A DNA stretch of 64,000 bases from Isoetes taiwanensis (taxonomy: Eukaryota > Streptophyta > Lycopodiopsida > Isoetales > Isoetaceae): NCBI GenBank assembly GCA_021234155.1, contig JAJEKV010000104.1, positions 2,775,985 to 2,839,984 on the forward strand, read 5' to 3'. A program made the translations under genes and the position numbers. Positions 11,365-22,774 of the stretch are shown here, piece by piece (the first letter of the stretch is position 1; every line of letters begins with the position of its first letter). The notes beneath the pieces were generated by a model. The model was not told where the DNA came from. It saw only the letters and a program-made list of their open reading frames with translations, and made no database searches.

Positions 11365-11601
11365 ATGGCCAGACGCAGGGCAGGGTCCAAGATCAAATCT
11401 GTAGAGAAAAATGTCGTTCCGAAGTTCAAATCGGACGGAAAAGCAGATATGGAGAAAGGCAAGGAGACACAAGCATTCAAATCGGACGGAAAAGCAGATA
11501 TGGTGAAAGGCAAGGAGACACAACTATTCAAATCGGACGGAAAAGCAGATATGGAGAAAGGCAAGGAGACACAACAGCTTCTTGTTCCATTATCGTTATA
11601 G
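11365..11601 (+). CDS. possible small basic protein or first exon with a 16-residue repeat
   Basis: A 78-codon frame begins MARRRAGSKIKSVEKN and is very rich in Lys, Asp, Glu and Arg. The centre consists of three tandem copies of FKSDGKADMEKGKETQ, encoded by a 48-bp repeat (about 11427-11573). The whole-codon unit keeps the frame open on both strands, so an open frame here is weak evidence for a gene. A possible GT donor lies at 11635. No family is recognised, and the frame may simply be a minisatellite. Confidence 0.25.
   Translation: MARRRAGSKIKSVEKNVVPKFKSDGKADMEKGKETQAFKSDGKADMVKGKETQLFKSDGKADMEKGKETQQLLVPLSL
11427..11573 (+). repeat. 48-bp minisatellite, three copies
   Basis: Three almost identical 48-bp units starting TTCAAATCGGACGGAAAAGC; the second differs by GTG for GAG. 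Because the period is a multiple of three, every open frame through it is repeated in frame. Confidence 0.9.
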
Positions 11602-11639
11602 CTCTCCTTGCCGAGCTTGTTGTCGGAGTTGCCAGGTTA

Positions 11640-13630
11640 GACCTCTTCTCTTTGTAAATGGATTTTTTCTAGGCTTTGTGGCATCCTGTATATTATCTGT
11701 ATGTTATGAGTTCTGTGCGTCTTCTCGTCTGTGCATAATAATAGAAATTTATGCTGGTTGCTTTTTTCTATTACCTTTTCAAACCATAATCTGCTTGGGA
11801 AGCCACTCTTAAAAATTTTCATTTTCTTCTTTTGTGTTTCAATTTTAGCATGTAATATGGGCTTATGAAGCCACGCCAAGCGTGCTCCATTTTTGCAATT
11901 AAAGCCTCTATTTTTGTGTCATCATCTACTTCTAAAGGTCTCTATTATTTTACCTTTTATGTTCTAGTAAATCCATCCTTTTTAGCTTCTTTTTTAGGTG
12001 ATTGAATGCATTCTAATGTAACCCACTTATGAAGTAAACCTAACTTTTTTTACTTATTATTCAGTTTTTCGACTTAATTTTGGTAATATCCAATTTTTCT
12101 AAGGTTATTCGTGATATCATGTTTATCCAGCATGCATAGCGTTCTTGTCCTACAATACATCTATATAGTAGTCGTTTATTAGACTTCTTGGAGCATGTTT
12201 TGGCGTGATAGCATAATCAAGTGAGTCGTGCCATTTTGGAAATGTGAATCTTACATATCCTGCTTATTACAAGTCTCAGTTTCATCATCAATTAAGAAGG
12301 ACTAATTCTCATTCCTTGAATATTGTAGTTTTGCTGGAAATGGCGTGGTGCTACTATACGAGTTGTATATTGGGATGAGTTTGTCTTTATGGAGAAAGGG
12401 CATTGATGAAGCTAGGAAGCATGAAAGGTTCTGGCTAAAAGACAGAGGAGAAAGATTGTAGGTTTTACAAAAGATAATAACTTGGGCTTGTCTTTTTTTT
12501 TTTCAATGAGATTGGAGCTTAGTACATTTTGCGAAACTCAATAAGTGTATTTCAAAAAGTGATTGAGCAAAAGTTCTCTCTTTGTGAAATATGATAAATG
12601 GTGAAATATTGTCTATTCTATAAGTAATATGATATTACGTTTTTGTATTTTTGACATGAAATGTGGGAATTTTAGTATGCCACTAAAAACATGCATTATA
12701 AAATTTGTCCCAAAATTACGACATAATCCCAACTTAATTGAATGATGGTTTTTGTTTTACTGTAAACGTCTACAGGATCAGCAAAACTAAAGTATATATG
12801 TCTTCACAATTTTAAACATTTGCTATTACAAAATTTGGAAGGTCAAATACATGGTTATAGTTCATACATCTACATACAATAAAAATCATTGAATTAAGAG
12901 TATAACTAAGGAAACTTGCCAAATGAAGGGCACGACATTGGCATAAAAAGGACACGTCATTCTTAATGGGCTACCATTTGGTTAGACCAAATACATGCAT
13001 TATGGTTATAGTAGTTTGTGGAAGATACCTCTACAATATTGAATTAAGATAACTAAGAGAACTTGCTAGAGAAGGGTACCACGTTGGCTTGGTCCATGCA
13101 TAAGAAAACATGTCATTCTTGATGGGCTATCCAATGGATAGGCACCAGGTCATTTGATTAGACCAAAGTACATCTGGGAGCATGGTGATTCTTGCCTCAG
13201 ATTTAACCAAAAACCACCTCTCCCTCGTACGCCGAAAGAAAAGGAAACACCTTGAACAAAGTATCCTTGATGGAAGCAGTTTGAACTGTCGCAAAATCCA
13301 ACCACTTCCTTTGCCTTGTAAATTGAAAGAAAAAGAACTTGCAGTTTAAACTCTCGAAAAAACCAACCACTCTCGATACCCCTATTTATGATATCCCATG
13401 CAGCATTTTTATAGGAGATCAACATCAAAATGATTAGATAAGACAACCATCTAAAGTATAGTCTCCTTCGTAGTGATATGATTTAACATGAAATTGATAT
13501 ACTATGCATGTTCAGCAGAAACTCCAAGTTGTGTTAACGTAATGGCCTAATGGACTCAAGGGTCTGAAATGGCGTGAGAATCAATCAGTAAATACTACAA
13601 TTGCACAGTTACGCTTGTCACTAAACTTAG
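11640..13630. other. AT-rich non-coding DNA
   Basis: No frame with a recognisable signature on either strand. It contains two loosely similar blocks near 12900-12990 and 13030-13110 (AACTTGCCA/TAGA.., CATGTCATTCTTGATGGGCT), which look like an old direct duplication. Confidence 0.4.
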
Positions 13631-13634
13631 TTTC

Positions 13635-13965
13635 GCTTTGGATCATCAATTATCAATATCATTTCTAGATATTGTTCAGCGGCAAATATAAGGTAACATT
13701 TGAATCTCTTTTGGCTTTGGATCATCAATTATCAATATCATTTTTAGATATTGTTCAGCGGCAGATATAAGGTAACATTTGAATCTCGTTTACCAAGGGC
13801 GGAAGATATAAGGTAACATTTGAATCTCGTTTACCAAGGCATAGTTTAGTTCCTCAGCTATAATCCATCAAGATAATAAAATAAATATAATCTGGCCGAG
13901 CTTTGAATAATTTCAACATCATTAGATATTATTCATAGGCTGATATAAGCAAGGTAACATTTCAA
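13635..13965 (+). repeat. tandem repeat, about 80-bp unit, with degenerate extra copies
   Basis: GGATCATCAATTATCAATAT through TATAAGGTAACATTTGAATC occurs at about 13638 and 13718. Shortened units (TATAAGGTAACATTTGAATCTCGTTTACC) follow at about 13806, and a diverged one lies at 13935-13975. Non-coding. Confidence 0.75.
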
Positions 13966-13969
13966 TCTC

Positions 13970-16798
13970 ATTTATCAAGGACTCCTCAACTATAATCCAT
14001 CAAGATGGTGGGTGAAGTAAATACAATTTAGATGAATAATGACACGCAAACCCAGCAAATACGGTATGTGGAATCCATGAAACACCTACACATACCCACA
14101 TATGTTACAGATATTCAAAAAACAAACACATACTCAAGGACAATCTTGAATATCAAATGGGTATACCAGATCCATTTGCTCAAAATAATTCGTCCAACAA
14201 GGTTGCATTGCCATCTACAGGGGCAGAAGTTTATTCAGACATTTGTAGAAATTATACATATATGATGGCACCAAACACAATAACAATGGAACAAAAGAAA
14301 TGCAAGAATGATACATTTTATGATAGTGCCAAACACAATATTAATGGAACAAAACTATCAAAGAGGATCCCACTGAAAGAATAGCTACAGATGCACCACA
14401 TTCATTCCTGATCACCCATCATATTTTTATCTCAATTTGCGCGCAATGGACCAGTTTGCAAATCTTCCAAAATTCTGGGCTTCTTCTAAAAGCATGTAGA
14501 TTCATGAACATTAAATTCTTCTCCTAAATTATGGGCTTCTCCCAAAAGCATGTAGATTCATGAAAAGATGAAATTCTTCTCATGCACACATGTTCTTACA
14601 CCTTATATTTGAGACAAATAGACCTTCAAGTGATCATAATAGTAACAGAAGCAAGAAATGGTTTTGAAACAGGAATACAGATAGATGTGTAATAATAATA
14701 ATAAAAACCAAAAAGGAATAAGGAATAAATCAAAAACCTCATGCTGGCTTAGACCTGCATAGCATAAACTGGACTATCAACCTTATGCATGGGCACTGCA
14801 TGGGCATAATGCAAATACCTTCTAGCCATTGCGATGGAAAACTTTATCTCTTCACGAATGCCTTATAGTTTTGATTCTAAAGAACAATTCTCTGAACAAC
14901 TTGTTTATCTGTCAAACAATGCAATTTTTAAGGAAGCAATGGTCTGCACAGCAATAGCGATTGTAATGAATGTAATAGAAGCAACTTCATAGAGTTGTAG
15001 ATAGAAGATCATGTTAGATAGAAGCTCAGTATGCATTCTGGCATAATGGCCATTGCAAGCAAAATTAAAGGTGGTTAAGGCAAACAAAATTTTATATATG
15101 ATTATATATGACATTGCAGCATCAATATGGAGTTGCTAACAATAAGAAGCCTCAATTTTATCAACTAAACTTTCCTTAAAACTAAGAGCGAACTGAATAT
15201 ACAGACATGTCTTTATTTGCATTCAACTACATTGATAGATAGACATGTCCTCATTTGCATTCAACACCCATAAGAACTCCACATTAATAGCAGAATCCCA
15301 TTCCAAAGCCATGATGGTCGGTAGATCCATGAGAAAATTGGAGTCTAAGGCAGTGAAGGTGGTCTTTTGGTCGCAGCCAAATGATGGAACTGAATTCTTG
15401 TTAAAATACTATCTATCTATGATCTATCTATTGTAGAATTACATGTGGTTATGATAGATATCTTGTAGCCCTAAGGTTATGTATACATGGAAATCTGTAA
15501 CGGCATTCATCTGAGCAAATAAAAAAATGCATGCACGCGTCACAATGACACCAATCTGGCAATAGATGCTTGTAACTTGGATAAAAAATTCACACAGTGA
15601 AAATGATCAATCTTTATAACATAAGCAGAGCAATACATTGTAGAGTACCCCATAGAATATACTACCAAATTAGGATCTACAACTTTGACATCACAATAAT
15701 TATCTCTACTTTGTCCACTTTCAAGAGCAGTTGAAGTACCTCTTCTTCAGCTAGGTGAGAGACGAAAGCATTGTTTGACATAAAAAGGCTTAGGAGCCAA
15801 ATTTAGAGACGGTTAGGCCAATCTTGCAACAGCCATGTACACATTGAAAAATCTTGTAACAAATTGACTCCACAATAAAATCCATTTAAAGAGTCTGCCA
15901 AGTGAAAGGATATAGATCAGAATGTAGATAAATAGCTTAGAAAGAAAAAATAGACGCATCTAGCAAATAAAAACTTACTGTGCATCTTTATCTTCATCTT
16001 TCGTGGATCGTGCAAGAAGGAGAGAAAAGGTTGCAGCCCTTTCCATCGTGATCCCATGTTAGAAGTAAACTAAGTAATTGGATTAATTGTTCAGCCCTCA
16101 TACTGAAATAGCAAAGGTCTCGTGCATGCATGTCATGTATATTGCTCTGATGTCAGAAAAGGGTCACATCCAAGTAAAATTTATAGTCTGGTAGAAAGCA
16201 CCAAACCATATCTAATAGAGGAAATCAAAACAGATAAAAAGTTTGCAACCAATTGATGACCTCCCAGCAAAATCGAAAAGAGTGATCAATCTTGTAAAGC
16301 TGACAATTTGAAAAGAACATAGTTCACCCATAACAGATGTTTTCTCAAAGCATGATAATGTGAAAAGAAGCTAATCTGGCCATAAAAGATGTTTTCTCAA
16401 AGCCAAAAGGTAGTCCAAAGATGAGAAAATGGATAAGCATCGGAAACGACCCATTTTATAAAACGTAAACAAAACAAATAAATCGGAGAAAGACGTCACC
16501 TCGGATAAATCCTCTGCAGTATCCGGATAATCTTGCCTACTTGAAAAGCAGGAAATTTGACAAAATATTCGTCCAAATTTCTTCCTACTTTGGACATTAT
16601 ACGAAGCACCAACATCAGTAGAGCAATGTTTTGCATCCTGAAAGCGCAAGCATACAGTACATATTTCATAAAGACTACAATACAAAACATCATAGTGTGA
16701 TCAAGTACATACGGATCGGACAATGGAACAGACCCTTGAATCCATCCCTAAACCATCTGCACATCTACTCGACAAACGTGGCTTCCATGCCGTGCTAT
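13970..16798. other. AT-rich non-coding DNA
   Basis: Only short frames. It includes a direct duplication of TTCTTCTCCTAAATTATGGG-like wording near 14465-14580 and a small GATA/TATC microsatellite at 15408-15432. No gene could be supported. Confidence 0.35.
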
Positions 16799-16803
16799 TT
16801 ATC

Positions 16804-17576
16804 TGATACAATTCATGTATATTTGGGAAGTTGCAATAACACAGAATCATAGAGCCCTCAATGAAATAATAGAAAACCGGACTAAAGAAACTTTATTCAT
16901 GCACAATTAATATGGCCGCACCATTAACCACCCAACCGGATCCACTGGGTTATGGCGAAACACAAGTGCTCTATGGCAAATACAAAGCTCTGGCATTTGG
17001 CTTATTAGCCTTCCAGACTAATCTAACTACTCCAAGTAGCCACACATCATAAAAAACAATTGCAGATCTGTGAAGTCGCTCTGGCAGTGGTCTGTGACCC
17101 CTGGTCACCATTTCGGCCATTACTCTATCCTCCGGATGAACTACGGAATGTAACACCCCAATTCGGAAACTAGACTCCGAGACGGTTCCAAAGAGCTAAT
17201 CGTCGCTCAATCGGAGCTCTGGTTGCGGAGATATGTCCAATTGAAGTTTCGGTTCTATTTATAGATCTCTCTGCGACTTTAGCCTTTTTTAGCCGGCAGT
17301 TGCCTTTTATATCAAAATATCTCCTTGCCTTTAATTAGATAATATGACTTATCATATGAGACATTATCTATGATCTTTTTCTCAATCAATAACCATCCTA
17401 ATGATAGTGCCTCGACCCCTTCCATAAATATCAATGGTTCTTCACACCCACATGCTATGTTATCCTATGCCCCTTTATATTATTAGGTGACCTTAGGAGT
17501 AACATTTACATAGTATTTGCCATAATTCCAATAACCCATTCGCCGTGGACCACTCCCCCGTGCTTGCTCCATATCA
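16804..17576 (-). repeat. 3' LTR of element 1
   Basis: Begins TGATAC and ends ATATCA on the plus strand (TG...CA with a short terminal inverted repeat). It is the downstream LTR in the minus-strand orientation. Confidence 0.9.
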
Positions 17577-17759
17577 ATCCATTCCTTCTCAAGATAGATC
17601 GTCCGTGATCGTCCAAGATACGCTCAATTTCAGTCCATCCCTTCTCAAGAAGGTTCACCCCACGATCATCCAAGATATGCTCCATTTCAATCTATCCCTT
17701 CTCAAGATGGATCTTCCATGGTCATCACCATTCTGAAAGTTTTATAATCCCTGCAAAAC

Positions 17760-17912
17760 TCCAGAAGTAGTTACGGATATCCGCGTACTTCCACAGTACG
17801 ATATATCCCTTGTACCTCCATGGTACGTTATTATCTTTCGTACCTCCGCGGTACTACTTGATTGTATCGCCACCACGATACAGTGTATCTCCAAGATACA
17901 AATGCAACTTTT
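17760..17912. repeat. run of micro-palindromes GTAC-CTCC-GTAC
   Basis: Successive short hairpins: GTACTTCCACAGTAC, GTACCTCCATGGTAC, GTACCTCCGCGGTAC, GTATCGCCACCACGATAC and GTATCTCCAAGATAC. The stem letters change but pairing is kept. Element 2 has the equivalent run at 48155-48395. Confidence 0.75.
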
Positions 17913-18524
17913 GTCACGCCAATTTTGTTGCAATCACAATTACTAGTCTTCAAAAGTATACATCTTATGCTCTCTTGTTCAAGCCGATTGTGCTGCAGAC
18001 ACAATCACTAGTCTACCAAGAGGCATTCCCTATCTAGTATACCATGTTCAAGCCGGCTACGTTGCAATCGTAGTCACTAATCTACCATGGGTGTACACAA
18101 CAAAAGTATCAATCCTTTATTCCAAATAAAGAAATTCAACTTAGGAACTTTACCCATAAGCCTGTCCCATAGGAAACAATTTGAGATTCCACATCCAAAT
18201 TTTTATCGTCCACATCCTTGACAGCTTCTACGCAAAGTGTCCTCCCCAATGCTTAACACTAAGCAAACCTGCAAATAAGGTCAAGTGTTAATATAGATGA
18301 CTTCCCAAGTCAAATCTTTATATAAATGACCCCCACGGCCAATCAGTCTCTCAGATCACCACGATCTGAATCCGCAATCCCAAGCATGATGCTTTTGCGG
18401 TTATCCATACTCAGACTTAAAGATTGGAATTTACACAGGCTCATATGACCAAGATGAACTTCTAGATATGGCAAGAGGTTATGGCGGGTAGTTTGGCTAT
18501 TATGACAAAGCAGAGCTCAATGTT

Positions 18525-18630
18525 TTGCAGCAGTGGTTTACTTGTCTCTATGACAAACTATTTGTCTCCATGACAACTCGTCTCCACGATAAACTACTTG
18601 TCTCCATGACAAGCTTTTCCATGACAACCT
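18525..18630. repeat. run of TTGTC-TCCAT-GACAA palindromes
   Basis: Four or five copies of TTGTCTCCATGACAA-type hairpins follow each other within the interior of LTR element 1. Some have one stem base changed (CGTCTCCACGATAA). Confidence 0.7.
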
Positions 18631-19001
18631 AACAGTCACCCTTATTATTCCATAATCCCTAAAGGATCATAGAAGTTTCCCCAATAATCCGAACTCGTTC
18701 ACAACAAGTCGGTCCATATACTTCGAGCATTCTCCACGAAAGCACCGAGTTTTCTTTTCTCTGCTACTGATGTTCCAGCTTCTCTTGCAGCAGTAGTCGC
18801 CAAATCCACCTCAGTTCCACTAACTGCTCTAATATTGAAACCACATGATTTCCCTTCATGCATAAGGGCTTTTACTCCATTAAGATAATCCAAATCTGTT
18901 CTTGTGAACCCTAAAATAATAGTCTCCTCTCACAGATTAAAGAGTCCAAATTCCACTGGTGATCTCATTGTCCACGGTTCCCAAAAGAATCGCAAACCTC
19001 C

Positions 19002-19013
19002 GCTCTGATACCA
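19002..19013 (-). other. primer-binding site, initiator tRNA-Met type
   Basis: Minus-strand TGGTATCAGAGC, the standard plant complement to the 3' end of tRNA-iMet, two bases from the LTR end. Confidence 0.88.
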
Positions 19014-19015
19014 CT

Positions 19016-19784
19016 TGATACAATTCATGTATATTTGGGAAGTTGCAATAACACAGAATCACGCCCTCAATGAAATAATAGAACACTGGACTAAAGAAAC
19101 TTTATTCATGCACAATTAATATGGCAACATCATTAACCACCCAACCGGATCCACTGGGTTATGGCAAAACACAAGTGCTCTATGGCAAATACAAAGCTCT
19201 GGCGTTTGGCTTATTGGCCTTCCAGACTTCTAACTACTCCAAGTAGCCACACATCATAAAAAACAATTGCAGATCTGTGAAGTCGCTATGGCAGTGATCT
19301 GTGACCCCTGGTCACCGTTTTGGCTATTACTCTCTCCTCCGGATGAACTACGGAATGTGACGCCCCAATTTGGAAAGTAGACTCCGAGTCGGTTCCAAAG
19401 AGCTGATGGTCGCTTCAATCGGAGCTCTAGTTGCGGAGATATGTCCAATTGAAGTTTCGGTTCTATTTATAGATCTCTCTGCGACTTTAGCCTTTTTTAG
19501 CCGGCAGTTGCCTTTTATATCAAAATATCTCCTTGCCTTTAATTGGATAATATGACTTATCGTATGGGACATTATCTATGATCTTTTTCTCAACCAATAA
19601 CCATCCCAATGATAGTGCCTCGATCCCTTCCATAAATATCAATGGTTCTTCACACCCACATGCTATGTTATCCTATGCCCCTTTATATTATTAGGTGACC
19701 TTAGAAATAACATTTACATAGTATTTGCCATAATTCCAATAACCCATTCGCCGTGGACCACTCCCCCGTGCTTGCTCCATATCA
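19016..19784 (-). repeat. 5' LTR of element 1
   Basis: Direct copy of 16804-17576 with visible differences such as TCACGCCC for TCATAGAGCCC. The primer site adjoins its low-coordinate end. Confidence 0.9.
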
Positions 19785-19789
19785 TTATC

Positions 19790-20845
19790 CGCAAAAAATT
19801 GAGGATAGATGACCATCTGCCTCCAGAATACGAATTCTCAAATCATATAGAAAGGCACATGCCCGATATTTAGAACTCCGGGAATGTTTTCAGGCAACGG
19901 GAACCCAGAAAATCATAGGAAATCGAGTTAAAAAAAATTCCAAAAAAGTTGTTGGTCAAACCTGAAATTTCCAAATTAACAAGATTGATAGGATGCTGCG
20001 CACGAGGGATTGCCCTTCGGTGGCCCCAAAGCGTGTTTTCATGTTTCATTTTTTTGTGTTGGATCTTGTTTGTTTGTTTTTTGTGGAGACTATTGGGGTC
20101 TATTGAAATGAGATGAAATCTCAGGCCAAATGCTTACTCATTGACTGCAAAATTTGGAATAGAGACTTGCATGTGAGAATTATCAGCAACAAGACGTTTG
20201 TGGGTAGAAACTGCAAGCTCGCACCTAGATTTTGCAGGACCGGCAAGACGGTTCGACATGTAACTGGCAGGCTGAAAAGAAGGCATGCCTCGAAAAATCT
20301 CGCAAATCCTTTCCCTTCCAGAATGCTTCAGCGAAAGCTTCACCAGCGACTTAAATCTTAGCCTGCAAAGCCGATTCTATCCTCGAACTTGCAAAAACCT
20401 GAAAATGTCCAAGTAATTTTATGCTCTATATGAGTTCTTCGTCCTAATCTAACATGTTAAAAATTTGATCTTCCGATTCCGATTTTGGTCTGCTTTGACT
20501 ACTGCATCATGTCGGTTAGGCAATTCAAACAAAGACATCGGCCAAGCAATAAGGCTAACAAATTTTTTTTTTTTTTTTTTTTTTTTTGGATATCCACAAT
20601 TAAATCAATTATGTTAGGATGAGATTACAAAGTGACATGCTAGTGACAAATTGATGACACTAGTACAAGAGAGAAGGTTGTGATGTGAAAAGAGGAAGAA
20701 ACAAATGCAGAAGTAGAAGAGGATTTTGGAATGTGAAAATGGTGGTGATGATGATGTTGGAGAGATATATGGTACAAGTTGAAGACAACTAAGTGCAACC
20801 TAAGTATAGAACACTTTGGGACCATAAAAAGAGGACATGATACAT
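19790..20845. other. non-coding DNA with a T27 homopolymer
   Basis: A run of about 27 T lies at 20561-20587. The small frames at 20113-20361 overlap on both strands and have no family signature. Confidence 0.4.
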
Positions 20846-20848
20846 AAT

Positions 20849-22272
20849 TTACACATGGTCCAAAAAGGGAGGCCAAGAAGCAAAGTACAGGGGCACTTTA
20901 CAGTCTACCAACTCAGCAACACTGTAGAGCTGCAGGCTTTTGGAAGAGGATCCTCCATGCCCTACAGCAGAGGCAGCAAGGTCCCTCATTTTCTGAGCCC
21001 TCAGCCTGAGCTCCTGGCCTTCTTTTTGCAGCATAAGCCTGGAGATGCCTTAATGCACGTCCCAAAACTGCAGCTGCTTCCCTTTATCCTTGATCTTGAT
21101 GCCAATTTTCCACACCTGTGTAAGGTACTTGCAATTCAGGTTCTAATATGCTCTTTCACGATAAGCCAACATGGGAACCCCTGCATTCAGACTCTCCAGA
21201 ATGGAATTCCAGCCATAGTGTGTCACAAATCCTCCTATAGACCTGTGCTTGAGTACCTGCACCTGTGATGCCCATTCTACCACTAGACCCACTCCTTCCC
21301 TGGCAGTTTTGGCCATGAAGGACTGGATGATCTTTTCTGCCCACAGGAAGGCTCTAGAGGTTTCCTCTAGACCTCTTTTTAGGGCTTCAAATTTTGAAAG
21401 AGTTAAATTTGTGACTGTTCCAAAGGCTATGTAGAGGACTGAATTGTCTTCCTTTGTGTCTAGCCATTCTAGACATCTCTGTTCTTCTTTGCCTAGTTTT
21501 CTTGGCTCTTGGGAATGCAAGGGTCCTATTGCCATGTAGTTGCCTACTAATTTGGACATTGAGGCAGCTGCTTGAGGCTCATACTCTTCTACATTGTTTA
21601 CCAGGCTGAATGCTGCCTCTGACGCCCTTGAGTACATGTCCCTCAGATACTCTTTAAGGGGATTTGCCGTGTGTAGTGATACTGGCAGGTCCTTTAGACT
21701 CAGTGGAAACATCCAGTTCATAAATGGTATCAAATCATCCTCTCCGTGCTCTTTAGACTCAAGAGGAACATATCCTTCAGAAATAAGGCGAGGAAGGTAG
21801 CAAAAGACGACCTCACACGCAACGCAAGAGGTCCAAAATGCAACTCTGGGGACCTGGAATTGATCGGCCACATCTTGAGCCCAAGAGACAAAAGAATCCA
21901 CCACAATGCAGAAGACATAGTAGCCTAAATCAAGGGTAAGATCCGCCAGAAGGCACTCAAAGGGGGAGCGCATCTTTCCAATGGCGTCCATAATGGTTTC
22001 CATCATATCTTGGCATTGTGGAAGGGGGCTGGCCTTGGGGGGGAGAAGATCAAGGATTTTGATGCGGGGGACCGCTGATTTGGGGGATTTGAGGAAGCAG
22101 AGGGAAGGCAAAAGGATTGTACGTTTATTAAAAAAACTGGGAATCCTTGCGATGCCAGGAGCTTGGCGAGGCCGCGTATCGGATTGATGTGCCCTTGCAT
22201 TGGCATGGGCAGAAGGACCGCCACTGCAACATGCGACTTCTCGATCGGCCATGGCAGTGCCACTTCGCCCAT
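20849..22272 (-). pseudogene. UDP-glycosyltransferase (plant family 1), broken
   Basis: A nearly full-length, intronless plant UGT (about 474 codons). These enzymes move sugar from UDP-sugars to small molecules. The N-terminus (from 22272) reads HVAVAVLLPMPMQGHINPIRGLAKLLASQGFPV, the acceptor-side fold. A frameshift near 22120-22140, beside an A7 run, switches to the frame running to 21143. The donor-side PSPG region reads VEWASQVQVLKHRSIGGFVTHYGWNS..ESLNAGVPML. It has HYGWNS where nearly all active enzymes have HCGWNS, and the conserved aromatic/ADQ end is replaced by RERAY and a TAG stop. The same frame continues (NLNCKYLTQVWKIGIKI...), meets a TAA, then matches the C-terminal helix (RAQKMRDLAASAVGHGGSSSKSL). 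One frameshift, two stops and a PSPG change argue for a pseudogene; the frameshift alone could be an assembly error. Confidence 0.88.
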
Positions 22273-22279
22273 TTCTTCA

Positions 22280-22774
22280 ATCTAGATATGCTTGCTTTGA
22301 CCGCCGTTTACTAGCAACAGCCAGTTTGGAGCAATTACCAGCGTATCCTAGGCATATGCCGGCATATACTTGGATATGCCACACACCCACATAATACGGT
22401 GCCCAAATCCTTGTCACGGTTTTGGCACCCCCAGAATTTTTGACGGGCAACACCGCCTGTCCAAACATTTGGGGGGCAACCACGTCGGCAAAATCTCCAG
22501 CTCATCCTGCTTCTTGGACATTTGGCACCATCCAAATTCGTGCAGAACAATTTCTTTGGAGCCACTGCGTCAACACCAATTTCTAATTCGACCTCCATTT
22601 TTTCTCCATGAAACAGTTTTTCACTTATTATAATTTGTTATGATTTGTAAAGAGGACTTTAAATTCAATGCTATTTTTTCTCTACGATTGTCTACATGCA
22701 ACTGTAAATTATGTGTATCAGAGTCTTTCTTTTGCTTTCAATTATGTGTATCAGAGTGTTCCTTTTACTTTCAG
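22280..22774. other. spacer, possible intron 3' end
   Basis: The wording AATTATGTGTATCAGAGT appears twice (22704-22721, 22739-22757), and the stretch ends TTTTACTTTCAG at 22774, a good splice acceptor for the next relic. Nothing else is recognised. Confidence 0.35.

Larger units (their letters stand above)
16804..19784 (-). mobile_element. non-autonomous LTR retrotransposon, element 1 (complete structure)
   Basis: Two direct LTRs, 16804-17576 and 19016-19784, both run from TGATACAATTC to CTCCATATCA on the plus strand. TTATC target duplications lie at 16799-16803 and 19785-19789. The primer-binding site TGGTATCAGAGC lies on the minus strand at 19002-19013, two bases inside the 19016 LTR, so the element reads on the minus strand with its 5' LTR at the higher coordinates. 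The 1439-bp interior has no gag-pol. Its only notable frame is 18699-18893 (minus), which shares TTAAxEAGxSVAxK with the corresponding frame of element 2 and may be a gag vestige. The LTRs differ at several visible places, so this copy is older than element 2. It must have been mobilised by another element's proteins. Confidence 0.92.
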
